Position numbers and translations under genes: made by a program
The notes under the pieces: model-generated
The model's input: the letters and a program-made list of their open reading frames with translations, nothing else
The model's database searches: none
Told to the model about the DNA's origin: nothing
Shown here: positions 54,841 to 63,649 of the stretch, piece by piece
How positions within the stretch are numbered: the first letter of the stretch is position 1
How the letters are laid out: every line of letters begins with the position of its first letter
DNA from: Streptomyces sp. ALI-76-A
GTDB taxonomy: Bacteria > Actinomycetota > Actinomycetes > Streptomycetales > Streptomycetaceae
NCBI RefSeq assembly: GCF_030287445.1
Contig: NZ_JASVWB010000002.1
Coordinates: forward strand, 1,302,001-1,366,000
DNA: 64,000 nt
Direction: 5' to 3'

Positions 54841-55633
54841 GACGTCCGCTTCCCCCTCCTGCCCTCCCCCGATGCCTGCTCCTGGGGCCTTCACTCCCCC
54901 GACCAGGTTCGCCGTGCCGGGGCGGATCGCGGTGAGCGCCCAGGCCGCCGCGGTGTGGCAGACCGCCACGCTCACCGGGATCCGCCGCGAGACCCCCCGC
55001 GTCTCGACGTTCCGGTTCGCGGTGCCCGCCTGGGCGGGGCATCTGCCCGGCCAGCACCTGATGCTGCGGCTGTCCGCGGGAGACGGCTATGTGGCCCAGC
55101 GCCACTACTCGATCGCGTCCGCGCCCGACGACTCCGGACACATCGAGCTGACCCTGGACCATGTCGAGGGCGGTGAGGTCTCCGGCTGGTTCCACTCGGT
55201 GGCCCGGCCCGGGGACGCGGTCGAGGTGCGCGGCCCGCTGAGCGGCTTCTTCGCGTGGCCCGGGGACCGGCCCGCGCTGCTGATCGGCGCCGGCTCCGGC
55301 GTCGTACCGCTGATGTCGATGGTGCGGCACCACCGGGCGCGCGGACTGTCCGTGCCGCTGCGGATGCTGGTGTCGGCGCGCGGCCCCGAGGAACTCATCT
55401 ACGCCCGGGAGCTGGGCGCGGAGACGACGGCCGTGTTCACGCGGAGCGCGCCGGCGGGCGTACCGGTAGGACGTATGGCCGCCGCACATGTGGCGCCGCT
55501 CCTGGCCGAGCAGCCGCCTGGTGGGTGGGAGGCCTATGTGTGCGGCTCCAACGCCTTCGCCGAACACGCTGCACGGCTGCTCGTCGCGGCCGGCCAGCCC
55601 GTGGACCGTATCCGGATCGAGCGCTTCGGCTGA
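54833..55633 (+). CDS. Ferredoxin-NADP reductase-type FAD oxidoreductase
   Basis: A 266-residue flavoprotein: FAD motif RHYSIAS, phosphate loop VSGWFHSV, NAD(P) motif LLIGAGSGVVPLMSMV and the end motif AYVCGSNAF. No 2Fe-2S domain. GTG at 54833 overlaps the stop of the molybdopterin enzyme; ATG at 54872 is a possible alternative. It should pass electrons from NAD(P)H to the molybdopterin partner, replacing the membrane haem protein MsrQ of E. coli. Confidence 0.88.
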   Translation: MTETSASPSCPPPMPAPGAFTPPTRFAVPGRIAVSAQAAAVWQTATLTGIRRETPRVSTFRFAVPAWAGHLPGQHLMLRLSAGDGYVAQRHYSIASAPDDSGHIELTLDHVEGGEVSGWFHSVARPGDAVEVRGPLSGFFAWPGDRPALLIGAGSGVVPLMSMVRHHRARGLSVPLRMLVSARGPEELIYARELGAETTAVFTRSAPAGVPVGRMAAAHVAPLLAEQPPGGWEAYVCGSNAFAEHAARLLVAAGQPVDRIRIERFG

Positions 55634-55814
55634 CGGGAGGCGTCCCGGATCCGGGTGGCTGGTTCCCGCCCGCCTGCCGCCCCCGCGTTTCGCCGTTCCC
55701 CGGCTGGGCACTCCGCAGCGACGGTCCCCCGCTCGGACCGTCGGTGCGCGTTGCCGGTGGAGGGGTACCGGATCCGAGCGGGCACTCGCAGGTGTGCGCG
55801 GTGCGGAGGTCGAC

Positions 55815-56399
55815 ATGCGAACCCGGGTGCGCGGCTGGCGCTGGCGGCGCAATCCGTTGCGGCGCCGGTCCGATGTCGTCGAGGCGTGGACGGTGCTGGC
55901 CGTCGCGATGCTGCTGGCCGTCGGCGCACCCCTGGCCGGGGCGGTCGTGGGCTGGTGGGCCCATCATGAGGCGCGGGCGGTCGCCCTGGAGCAGCGGGCC
56001 GAGCGCCAGCGCGTGCGCGCGGAGGTGGTGGGCAGGACTCCCGACTCGTTGCCGTCGGTGGGCGGCCGGGAGCACACGTACCGGGTGACCGTGCGCTGGA
56101 CCGAGCCCGGCAGCGGGCCGCGGACGGCCACGGCGCGGGTCCCGTCGGGGACCCAGCGGGGAGAGACGGTCGACGTGTGGTTCGACTCCCGCGGGCGGAA
56201 CGTGGCCCCGCCGCCGGACGGCACCGCGGTCTGGCAGCACACCCTCGCCATCGGCGCGTTCACCACGGGAAGCGCGGTCGCCGTCGTCCTCCTCGGCCAC
56301 TCCGCCGTCCGCTCCACGGCCGGCCGCCGCAGGATGGCCGAGTGGGAACGCGAGTGGGCGCTCACCGAGCCGCGGTGGACACGCCGCCGGGCACCTTGA
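55815..56399 (+). CDS. Rv1733c-family membrane protein
   Basis: A 194-residue protein with a basic N terminus, two transmembrane helices (about residues 23-50 and 143-165) and a beta-rich loop outside the membrane between them (HTYRVTVRWTEPG ... GETVDVWFDSRG). This matches the Rv1733c family of actinobacterial membrane proteins of unknown function. ATG at 55815 follows GGAGGTCGAC. Confidence 0.85.
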   Translation: MRTRVRGWRWRRNPLRRRSDVVEAWTVLAVAMLLAVGAPLAGAVVGWWAHHEARAVALEQRAERQRVRAEVVGRTPDSLPSVGGREHTYRVTVRWTEPGSGPRTATARVPSGTQRGETVDVWFDSRGRNVAPPPDGTAVWQHTLAIGAFTTGSAVAVVLLGHSAVRSTAGRRRMAEWEREWALTEPRWTRRRAP

Positions 56400-56640
56400 G
56401 GCTCCGCAGCCGGTGACCCGACCATCCCCGGCGGTCCCCCGGGCCCCGGGATCTCCCGCTCCCCCGCCACGACCGTGCCGCCCCGCACCCTGACCAGCGG
56501 TGCGGCGCGTCGGCCGGCGCCTCGGCGGACGACCTCGTGGTGCCGGTGTGGCGTGGAGCGCGGCAAAGACCTGGCGAGACGTCGGAGCACCCACGTACGG
56601 TGTGATCATCCGCACTCACTCTTCGCAAAGGCGGTCCCAC

Positions 56641-57609
56641 ATGGCCCTGTTCGACCTGCCCCTCGACGAGCTCCGGGAGTACCGCAGCGCGTCGGCCGAG
56701 CCCGAGGACTTCGACGCGTTCTGGTCCAAGACGCTCACGGAGGTCCGCGCCCACGACCTGGACGCCCGCTTCGAACTCGTCGACACCGGCCTGGCCACGG
56801 TGAAGGTCTACGACGTGACGTTCGCCGGGTTCGGCGGGCACCCCGTGAAGGGCTGGTTCACGATCCCCGCCGAGGTCTCCGCGCCGGTGCCGCTGGTCGT
56901 GGAGTTCGTGGGGTACGGCGGTGGGCGCGGGCTGCCGCACGAGCATCTGCTGTGGGCGTCCACGGGCCGGGCGCACTTCGTGATGGACACCCGGGGCCAG
57001 GGCAGCGCCTGGGGCGGCGGGGGCGGTACCGCGGATCCGGTGGGCGGCGCTCCCTCCTACCCCGGTTTCATGACCCGGGGCATCGACGCGCCCGAGAACT
57101 ACTACTACCGGCGCGTGTTCACGGACGGGGTGCGGGCGGTGGAGGCGGCTCGTTCGCATCCGCTGGCGGATCCCGCGCGCACGGTCGTCCTCGGTGCCAG
57201 CCAGGGCGGCGGCATCTCGATCGCGGTGGGCGGCCTGGTCCCGGACCTGACGGCGGTCGCTCCGGACGTGCCGTTCCTGTGCGACTACCCGCGCGCGGCG
57301 ACACTGACCGACCGGCACCCCTACCGGGAGATCGGCCTCTACCTCAAGACGCACCGCGGTCACACCGAGGAGGCCCTGCGCACCCTCTCCTACTTCGACG
57401 GCGTCCACTTCGCCTCCCGTGGGCGCGCGCCGGCCCTGTTCTCGGCGGCCCTGGAGGACCAGACCTGCCCGCCCTCCACTGTCTTCGCGGCCTTCAACGC
57501 CTGGGGCCACGAGGAGAAGGCGATCGAGGTGTACGACTTCAACGACCACGAGGGCGGCGGCCCCTTCCAGGAGGCGGCCAAGCTCCGCTGGCTGCGGTCG
57601 TACGCCTGA
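56641..57609 (+). CDS. Acetylxylan esterase (CE7) family protein
   Basis: A 322-residue alpha/beta hydrolase of carbohydrate esterase family 7, which deacetylates xylan fragments and cephalosporin C. Catalytic serine in LGASQGGGIS (about residue 185), RGQGSAW, aspartate near ALEDQTCPPS, histidine in NDHEGGG. No signal peptide, so it would act on imported oligosaccharides. ATG at 56641 is well placed; the leader before it is AT-richer and likely holds the promoter. Confidence 0.93.
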   Translation: MALFDLPLDELREYRSASAEPEDFDAFWSKTLTEVRAHDLDARFELVDTGLATVKVYDVTFAGFGGHPVKGWFTIPAEVSAPVPLVVEFVGYGGGRGLPHEHLLWASTGRAHFVMDTRGQGSAWGGGGGTADPVGGAPSYPGFMTRGIDAPENYYYRRVFTDGVRAVEAARSHPLADPARTVVLGASQGGGISIAVGGLVPDLTAVAPDVPFLCDYPRAATLTDRHPYREIGLYLKTHRGHTEEALRTLSYFDGVHFASRGRAPALFSAALEDQTCPPSTVFAAFNAWGHEEKAIEVYDFNDHEGGGPFQEAAKLRWLRSYA

Positions 57610-57815
57610 GGGGTCCGCGCGGACCCGCCTGAGGGTCCGGTGAGGAGGGGTGTGAGCGGGTGACGGGCGTGTGGTTCCCCCTCCGCTCGTCGCCGGACCC
57701 GACGTCCTCCGTGGAACGCGACGGGCCACCTTCCGCCCAGTCCGACCAGTCGGTATGTTCAGGACGCCCGGCCCGCGTCCCGCGCGCCGGGTTTCCGGCG
57801 GACGACGGAGGGTCC

Positions 57816-58982
57816 ATGTCCCAGTACGCGCCCGAGGTGCACGGCCACTGCGACGCGCGCTTCGCCGCGGTGCGAGCGGCGTTCGAGGAGAACTTCCGGG
57901 ACCGCGGGGAACTCGGTGCCGCGGTCACCGTCACGGTCGACGGCGAGACCGTGCTGGACCTGTGGGGCGGCCGGGCCGACGCGCGGGGCACCCGCCCCTG
58001 GGAGCGGGACACCCTGGTCAACGTGTGGTCGACGACGAAGGGGCCGACCGCGCTGTGCGCCCACATCCTCGCGGACCGCGGCCTGCTCGACTTCGACGCG
58101 CCGGTGGCCGCCTACTGGCCCGAGTTCGCCGCGGCGGGCAAGGAGAAGGTCCTCGTCCGGCATCTGCTGTCGCACCGGGCCGGACTGTCGGGCCTGCGCG
58201 AGCCGCACTCGCTCGCCCAGTTGTACGACTGGGAGCTGACGACGAAGCGGCTGGCCGCGACGGAGCCCTGGTGGGAGCCGGGGACCCGGTCCGGGTACCA
58301 CGCGCTGACGTACGGCTTCCTGGTCGGGGAGGTCGTCCGGCGCGTCACGGGGCTGCTGCCCGGCGCGTTCCTGGAGCGGGAGGTGACCGGGCCGCTCGGC
58401 ATCGACTTCAGCATCGGGCTGCCGGAGCAGGAGGCCGGCCGGGCAGCCGAGCTGGTGCAGCCGCCGGTCGCCGCGAGCAGTGAACAGGCGGCGGTGTACA
58501 GCCAGTTGGCGCCCGCCGCACTCGCCGCCGTGGCCAACCCCGGGGTGGGTGCGGCCGCGGCCAACTCGCCGGAGTGGCGAGCCGCGGAGATACCGGCCGC
58601 GAACGGCCACGGCACCGCGCGGGCCGTCGCCGCGCTCTACGGCGTCCTCGCGGGCCGGGGATCGTACGACGGGCAGCGCGTCCTGTCCCCGGAGGCCGCC
58701 GAGCGGGTGCGGGAGGGGCAGGGCCGCTGCCGGGACCTGGTGCTGGGACCCGGCTTCCCGAGCGAGACGGAGGCCGGGCTCGGACTGTGGCTGAGCGGTT
58801 CGAACGGTTCGTACGGGCCCAACCCGCGCGCCTTCGGCCACGACGGCTTCGGCGGCTCCTGCGGTCTCGCCGATCCGGAGGCGGGCGTGTCCCTGGGGTA
58901 CGTGATGAACCGCATGGGCCCCCACATAGCCGACGACCCGCGGAAGATGGCGCTGATCGACGCCCTGTACCGCGCGCTGTGA
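57816..58982 (+). CDS. Beta-lactamase-family serine hydrolase (esterase-like)
   Basis: A 388-residue cytosolic serine hydrolase of the class C beta-lactamase/esterase EstB type. SxxK is STTK (about residues 71-74), the tyrosine motif is YHALT, and the third box is GHDGFGGS. ATG at 57816 follows GGAGGGTCC. No export signal, unlike the relative at 3290. Substrate unknown; such proteins are usually esterases. Confidence 0.9.
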   Translation: MSQYAPEVHGHCDARFAAVRAAFEENFRDRGELGAAVTVTVDGETVLDLWGGRADARGTRPWERDTLVNVWSTTKGPTALCAHILADRGLLDFDAPVAAYWPEFAAAGKEKVLVRHLLSHRAGLSGLREPHSLAQLYDWELTTKRLAATEPWWEPGTRSGYHALTYGFLVGEVVRRVTGLLPGAFLEREVTGPLGIDFSIGLPEQEAGRAAELVQPPVAASSEQAAVYSQLAPAALAAVANPGVGAAAANSPEWRAAEIPAANGHGTARAVAALYGVLAGRGSYDGQRVLSPEAAERVREGQGRCRDLVLGPGFPSETEAGLGLWLSGSNGSYGPNPRAFGHDGFGGSCGLADPEAGVSLGYVMNRMGPHIADDPRKMALIDALYRAL

Positions 58983-59074
58983 CCCGAACGGCCCGGACCG
59001 GTCGGGCTGGTCGGGCTGGTCGGACACCGGCCCTGGACCTCGTGCGCCACGTCGTCTGACGGCGGGCCGTCCCG

Positions 59075-59800
59075 CTACGGCAGCCTGCGGGCCACGACCA
59101 TCCGGACCCGCGGGCTGCCGTCCCGTCGCCGCCCGAACTCGGGCAGTGCCTTGAACTCGACCCGGAATCCGGCGTGTTCCAGCTCCCGCCGCACGTCCCC
59201 CGTCCGGAACGCCCGGTAGTACATGACGAACGGCGGCCGCCACACGGCGTTGCGCACCCGCATCACCGCGTCGAAGACCAGCAGCGCCCAGTAGGCGCGG
59301 GACGCGGGGCGCGGCGGCGCCACCACCGGGAAGGCGAAGCATCCGCCCGGCCGCAGCACCGAGTGGACCTGGGCGAACAGTCCCGGCAGTTCACGCGGCA
59401 GGAAGTGGCCGAACGCCCCGAAGCTCACCACGAGGTCGAAGGCGGACCCGAACGGCAGGGCGCGCGCGTCCGCGCGCACCCAGGAGACGTACGGGCCGGG
59501 CGGCCGGACGCGCTCCCGCGCCACCTGGAGCATGCCGGTGCTGAAGTCGACCCCGGTCGCCCGGTGCCGGCACACCCGCGCCAGCACGCCGACCCCGGCG
59601 CCGGTGCCGCAGCACAGGTCGAGCCCGGCGTCGAAGGGGCCCATGCGCTCCAGCGCCGAGGCGACGGCGTCGAGCACCGAGTCGGGGGTGCGGAAGGGGG
59701 TGTGGTCGAACTTCGGGGCGAGCAGGTCGTAGCCGCGTTCGACGGACGACAGCGCCTGCACGGCGAGTTCGCGGAGCCGGGGACCTTCGGGGCTGAACAT
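59075..59800 (-). CDS. Class I SAM-dependent methyltransferase
   Basis: A 241-residue methyltransferase with SAM motif LDLCCGTGAGVGVLA, acidic strand end VDFSTGM, and DLVVSFGAFGHF then LRPGGCFAFPV. Substrate unknown. ATG at 59800 begins five bases after the end of the broken PadR gene, so the two were an operon. Confidence 0.9.
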   Translation of the reverse strand: MFSPEGPRLRELAVQALSSVERGYDLLAPKFDHTPFRTPDSVLDAVASALERMGPFDAGLDLCCGTGAGVGVLARVCRHRATGVDFSTGMLQVARERVRPPGPYVSWVRADARALPFGSAFDLVVSFGAFGHFLPRELPGLFAQVHSVLRPGGCFAFPVVAPPRPASRAYWALLVFDAVMRVRNAVWRPPFVMYYRAFRTGDVRRELEHAGFRVEFKALPEFGRRRDGSPRVRMVVARRLP

Positions 59801-59805
59801 CCGCG

Positions 59806-60312
59806 TCAGCTTAGGGGAGCCCGCTGCCCGAGGACCGCGAGCACCCGCTCGCACCAGCGGACGTTCTCCGTCTCGAAGGCGATGCCCGCCATGAGCGTCA
59901 GATACGGGCCGATCCGGCCGGCTTCTCGCAGGTACTCCTCCTCCGTCCGCCCGGCGAGGAGCCGCTCGCGCACGCGTGCGTAGCGGTCGAGCTTTCCGCG
60001 TGCCCACGCCCCGCGTTCCTCGACCAGGGCGCGGGTCGCCTCCGGGTCGGTGCCGTCCATCGCCTGGATCTTGATCAGGAATTCGTCGCGCAGTGCCGTG
60101 GGCCGCCGGGTCGGTGCCACGGCGAAGGCGTCCAGCTCCCGTCGGTCGGCCTCGGTGAGCATGAACATCCGCTTGGTGGGCCGGCGTTCCTAGAGCTGCT
60201 GAGGCGTGGCGGGCCAGAAGTTCGCGAGGGACACGTCGAAGACCTTGGACAGTTCGTAGCCCGAGGCCTCGCCCTCCAACAGGGCGGCGAGAACGGCGTA
60301 CTTCAGCGACAT
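59806..60312 (-). pseudogene. PadR-family regulator gene broken by in-frame deletion and TAG
   Basis: The frame starting at ATG 60312 reads MSLKYAVLAALLEGEASGYE, then SKVFDVSLANFWPATPQQL, the first half of the PadR winged helix. It then meets TAG at 60190-60192. The same phase continues directly with ERRPTKRMFMLTEADR and a normal C-terminal domain. Comparison with intact PadR proteins shows that the segment between QQLY and the ERRPxKR turn, about 20-25 residues including the wing helix, is missing. The junction itself creates the stop codon. A separate start inside gives a 120-residue C-terminal product without a DNA-binding domain. Confidence 0.8.
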
Positions 60313-60381
60313 GTGGACACGCTCACAGCACGTGAATATTCTACTCGACACCTACTCAACAATTTGACTATGGGAGATCCG

Positions 60382-60780
60382 ATGCGCGCATTCCGCGAGG
60401 CGGTCGAGGCCGGCGACCTCGACGCCGCTGTGGCGCTGCTGGCCGAGGACGTGGTCTTCACGAGTCCGGTCGTGTTCAAGCCGTACGCCGGCAAGGCGAT
60501 CACTGCGGCCATCCTGCGCGCTGTGGTGCGGGTCTTCGAGGACTTCCGCTACGAGCGGGAGCTGAGCGGCGCGGACGGCCGCGACCACGCGCTGGTGTTC
60601 ACGGCCCGGGTGGGCGACCGCGCGATCAGCGGCTGCGACTTCATCCACCTCGACGACGACGGCCTGATCGACGCGTTCACGGTCATGGTCCGCCCGTTGT
60701 CGGGCGCCCAGGCCCTCGCGGCGGCGATGGGCGCCCAGTTCGACCGGATCGCCGAGGAGGCGGAGACCCGGACGGGGTGA
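60382..60780 (+). CDS. SnoaL-like / NTF2-fold protein
   Basis: A 132-residue small alpha+beta barrel protein (MRAFREAVEAGDLDAAVALL, then FTSPVVFKPYAGKAITAAIL, GCDFIHLDDDGLIDAFTVM). This fold is used by SnoaL-type cyclases, ketosteroid isomerases and many uncharacterised proteins. ATG at 60382 follows GGGAGATCCG; ATG 60370 is an alternative. The region before it is unusually AT-rich and divergent from the broken PadR gene, which may have regulated it. Confidence 0.85.
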   Translation: MRAFREAVEAGDLDAAVALLAEDVVFTSPVVFKPYAGKAITAAILRAVVRVFEDFRYERELSGADGRDHALVFTARVGDRAISGCDFIHLDDDGLIDAFTVMVRPLSGAQALAAAMGAQFDRIAEEAETRTG

Positions 60781-61187
60781 GTGCCGGGCCGCCCCGGCCC
60801 CGTCGACACGCCGACGGCCTCCGCTGGTCCACCGCCTTCGGGCGCACGGAACAGCGGAGGCCGTCGACGTGTCGGCGAACGTACGACCGACCGTCCGACG
60901 TGTCCCCTCTCACAGACGTGACCGCGCACGGCGTGGTACATTCCGAACAGCACTTGTGTACGCCCGTCTCCGGGCGCCGGTGCCGGTTCTCTTCAGACAG
61001 TCGAACCCTCGCCGCCTCATGGCAGGCACATCGACTTCCCGACACCACCTCGCGCAGGGCTCTTCCGCCGTACCCGAGGTGCTGTTCCCGCCGCCGGGGC
61101 GTGCTCTTGTTCCGCCTCTCCTCGCGGCTCCTCCCCTTCCTTCTTCCGCATGTCTCCCGTGCATCCGTCCGTGAAAGGACCCCCATC
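60781..61187. other. 407-base leader with long hairpin before the rho-like gene
   Basis: Arms 60805-60826 and 60852-60873 form a 22-base stem with one mismatch and a 25-base loop, directly after the SnoaL-like stop codon. It may terminate that gene. The following 300 bases up to the rho-like ATG hold no supported gene and could be a regulatory leader. Confidence 0.6.
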
Positions 61188-62477
61188 ATGACCACCACAC
61201 TCCAACACCCTCCGGTGCAGCGGCAGCTCCCGGCCCGGTTCGCCACCGGCGTCCTCGACATCGACACGCACGGGAAGGGGTATCTGCGCTCCCCGGCCCT
61301 GCTGCCCTCGCCCGCCGACCTCCAGGTCCCTCCCCAGCTCGTCCGCCGCCACGGCCTGCGCAAGGGCGATCTCGTCGACGGCGTACGCGGCGCCCAGCGC
61401 GCCCTGACCGAGGTCGCCCGGATCAACGGGCGCACCCCCGACGAGCAGCGGACCCGGCGTCACTTCCGGGATCTGACACCGCTGCATCCCCGGGAGCGGC
61501 TCCGCCTCGAACACCGGGCGGCCGGGCTGACCGGCCGGGTGACCGACCTGATCGCCCCCGTCGGCAAGGGGCAGCGCGGGCTCATCGTGGCGCCGCCCAA
61601 GACCGGCAAGACCGTGCTGCTCCAGCAGATCGCGGCGGCCGTCGCCGGCAACCACCCGGAGGCCCGGCTGATGGTCGTGCTGCTCGACGAACGTCCCGAG
61701 GAGGTCACCGACATGCGGCGCTCGGTGCGCGGCGAGGTGTACGCCTCCACCTTCGACCAGAGTCCGAAGCAGCACATCGCGCTCGCCGAGCTCGTGATCG
61801 AGCGGGCCAAGCGGCTCGTCGAGGCCGGCGAGGACGTCGTCCTCCTCCTGGACTCCCTCACCCGGCTGTGCCGGGCCCACAACAACGCGGCCGCCGCCGG
61901 TGGCCGCACCCTCAGCGGCGGCGTCGACGCGACCGCGCTGATCGGCCCCAAGCGGTTCTTCGGCGCCGCCCGGCTGGCCGAGGAGGGCGGCTCTCTCACC
62001 ATCCTCGCCACCGCTCTGGTGGAAACCGGCTCCCGCGCCGACGGCTTCTACTTCGAGGAACTCAAGGGCACCGGCAACATGGAGCTGCGCCTCGACCGCG
62101 AGCTCGCCTCCCGCCGTGTCTTCCCGGCCCTCGACATCAACCTCTCCGGCACGCGTCGCGAGGAACTCCTCCTGGCCCCCGCCGAGTTGACCGTGGTCCA
62201 CGGCCTGCGCCGGGTCCTGCGGAACCAGGACGGCCAGGCCGCCCTGGAAACCCTGCTGGAGCGCATGCGCGAGACCCCGGACAACGCGGCCTTCCTGCGC
62301 CGTGTCCAGCCGACGCTGCCCTCCGGCCGACCCGCCGTTCCGAGACCCCCGGCTACCGCCCCGGACCGCCCTGGGACCGCCCGGCCGACGGGACGTGCGG
62401 CATCCGGGTGCTCGGCGGCCCCGCTCGGCCGGGGCAGCGCCGTGTGGGACGGGTCCGTTCCTACGTTTGCGGTATGA
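61188..62477 (+). CDS. Second Rho-type transcription termination factor, N-terminal domain absent
   Basis: A 429-residue Rho paralogue. The cold-shock RNA-binding domain begins almost at once (GVLDIDTHGKGYLRSPALLP, residues 20-39) and lacks the first aromatic of GFGFLRS. The RecA-like motor is complete: Walker A GLIVAPPKTGKT, Walker B DVVLLLDSLTRLCR, Q-loop GGRTLSGGVDA, and GTGNMELRLDRELASRRVFP. Housekeeping actinobacterial Rho has a helical N-terminal domain and a large basic insertion, both missing here. The last 50 residues are a Pro/Ala-rich tail unlike Rho. ATG at 61188; its stop overlaps the next gene as ATGA. Confidence 0.9.
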   Translation: MTTTLQHPPVQRQLPARFATGVLDIDTHGKGYLRSPALLPSPADLQVPPQLVRRHGLRKGDLVDGVRGAQRALTEVARINGRTPDEQRTRRHFRDLTPLHPRERLRLEHRAAGLTGRVTDLIAPVGKGQRGLIVAPPKTGKTVLLQQIAAAVAGNHPEARLMVVLLDERPEEVTDMRRSVRGEVYASTFDQSPKQHIALAELVIERAKRLVEAGEDVVLLLDSLTRLCRAHNNAAAAGGRTLSGGVDATALIGPKRFFGAARLAEEGGSLTILATALVETGSRADGFYFEELKGTGNMELRLDRELASRRVFPALDINLSGTRREELLLAPAELTVVHGLRRVLRNQDGQAALETLLERMRETPDNAAFLRRVQPTLPSGRPAVPRPPATAPDRPGTARPTGRAASGCSAAPLGRGSAVWDGSVPTFAV

Positions 62478-63649
62478 CGATCGGATGTACTGCCCGGGTT
62501 GCCGTGTCCGCCTGCGTGCTCGGGGTCGCCGGCCTGCTCACGCTCGCGCCGGCCGCCGTGGCGGCCCGAACCGGCGTGGATCCCGGGACACCCGGCGCAC
62601 CCCGGGTGGCAGCCCCGCAGCCCGCCCTGCTGTACCGCTCCGGCACCCAGGTCCGGGCGCGCGCCGGAGCCCCCGAACTGCCGGACGTCTCCGCGCTGTC
62701 GTGGCTGGTGGCCGACGCCCGCACCGGTGAGGTGCTCGCCGCGCACGACGCGCACCGCAGGCTGCCGCCCGCCAGCACCCTGAAGACCCTGTTCGCCCTC
62801 ACGGTGCTGCCGGTCCTCCCGCGGGGCATCCGGCACACGGTCCACGAGGACGAGCTGACCGGGATCGGCGCCGGCAGCAGCCTGGTCGGAGTCGCCGAGG
62901 GGCGCACGTACCGGGTCCTGGACCTGTGGCGCGGGGTGTTCCTCAACTCCGGCAACGACGCCGTGCGGGTGCTGGCCGAGCTGAGCGGCGGCTGGCGTTC
63001 CACGGCCGCCCGGATGCAGGCCAGGGCCCGTGCGCTGGGCGCCCGTGACACGCGCGTGCTCTCGCCGGACGGGTACGACGCGCCGGGTCAGGTGTCCTCC
63101 GCGTACGACCTCGCCGTGTTCGGCCGGGCGGGGCTGCGCAACCCGGAGTTCGCACGGTACTGCGGCACGGTCGAGGCCAGGTTCCCGGGCCGTGGCGGAG
63201 GGTCGTACCCCATCCGCAACACCAACCGGCTGCTGACCGGGGAGGACGGAGTGCGGCCGTATCCGGGACTGGTCGGCGTCAAGAACGGCTACACCAGCAA
63301 CGCCGGCCACACGCTGGTCGCCGCCGCCCGCAGGGGCGGGCGCACGCTCGTCGTGACCGTGATGAACCCTCAGGCGGGCGGCGGCTTCGCCGTGTACGAG
63401 GAGGCCCGGGCCCTGCTCGACTGGGGCTTCGCCGCCGACGACCGGGTCGACCCGGTGGGGTCGCTCGACGCGCTGCGGGCCGTGCCGCACGCCGGCCCCC
63501 CGGCCGCGCTGCCGGCGGCGGTGCCGCCCGCCCCGGACGGGAGGCCCGGCTGGCGGGAGACGGGGGCGGTCGCGGGTGCCGCCGGACTCGGCGCCGGTGT
63601 CGTCGCCCTGGCGCTGCGGGCCGTCGCGGGCCGTTCGGTCCGGAGCTGA
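62474..63649 (+). CDS. D-alanyl-D-alanine carboxypeptidase (S11 family)
   Basis: A 391-residue cell-wall enzyme with a signal peptide (1-31), penicillin-binding motifs SxxK (STLK, about residues 98-101), SxN (SGN in LNSGNDAV) and KNG (VKNGYTSNAG, the streptomycete form of KTG), and a C-terminal transmembrane helix (about 363-385). It trims the terminal D-Ala of peptidoglycan peptides outside the membrane. ATG at 62474 overlaps the stop of the rho-like gene by four bases (ATGA), so translation of the two is coupled. Confidence 0.93.
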   Translation: MTIGCTARVAVSACVLGVAGLLTLAPAAVAARTGVDPGTPGAPRVAAPQPALLYRSGTQVRARAGAPELPDVSALSWLVADARTGEVLAAHDAHRRLPPASTLKTLFALTVLPVLPRGIRHTVHEDELTGIGAGSSLVGVAEGRTYRVLDLWRGVFLNSGNDAVRVLAELSGGWRSTAARMQARARALGARDTRVLSPDGYDAPGQVSSAYDLAVFGRAGLRNPEFARYCGTVEARFPGRGGGSYPIRNTNRLLTGEDGVRPYPGLVGVKNGYTSNAGHTLVAAARRGGRTLVVTVMNPQAGGGFAVYEEARALLDWGFAADDRVDPVGSLDALRAVPHAGPPAALPAAVPPAPDGRPGWRETGAVAGAAGLGAGVVALALRAVAGRSVRS

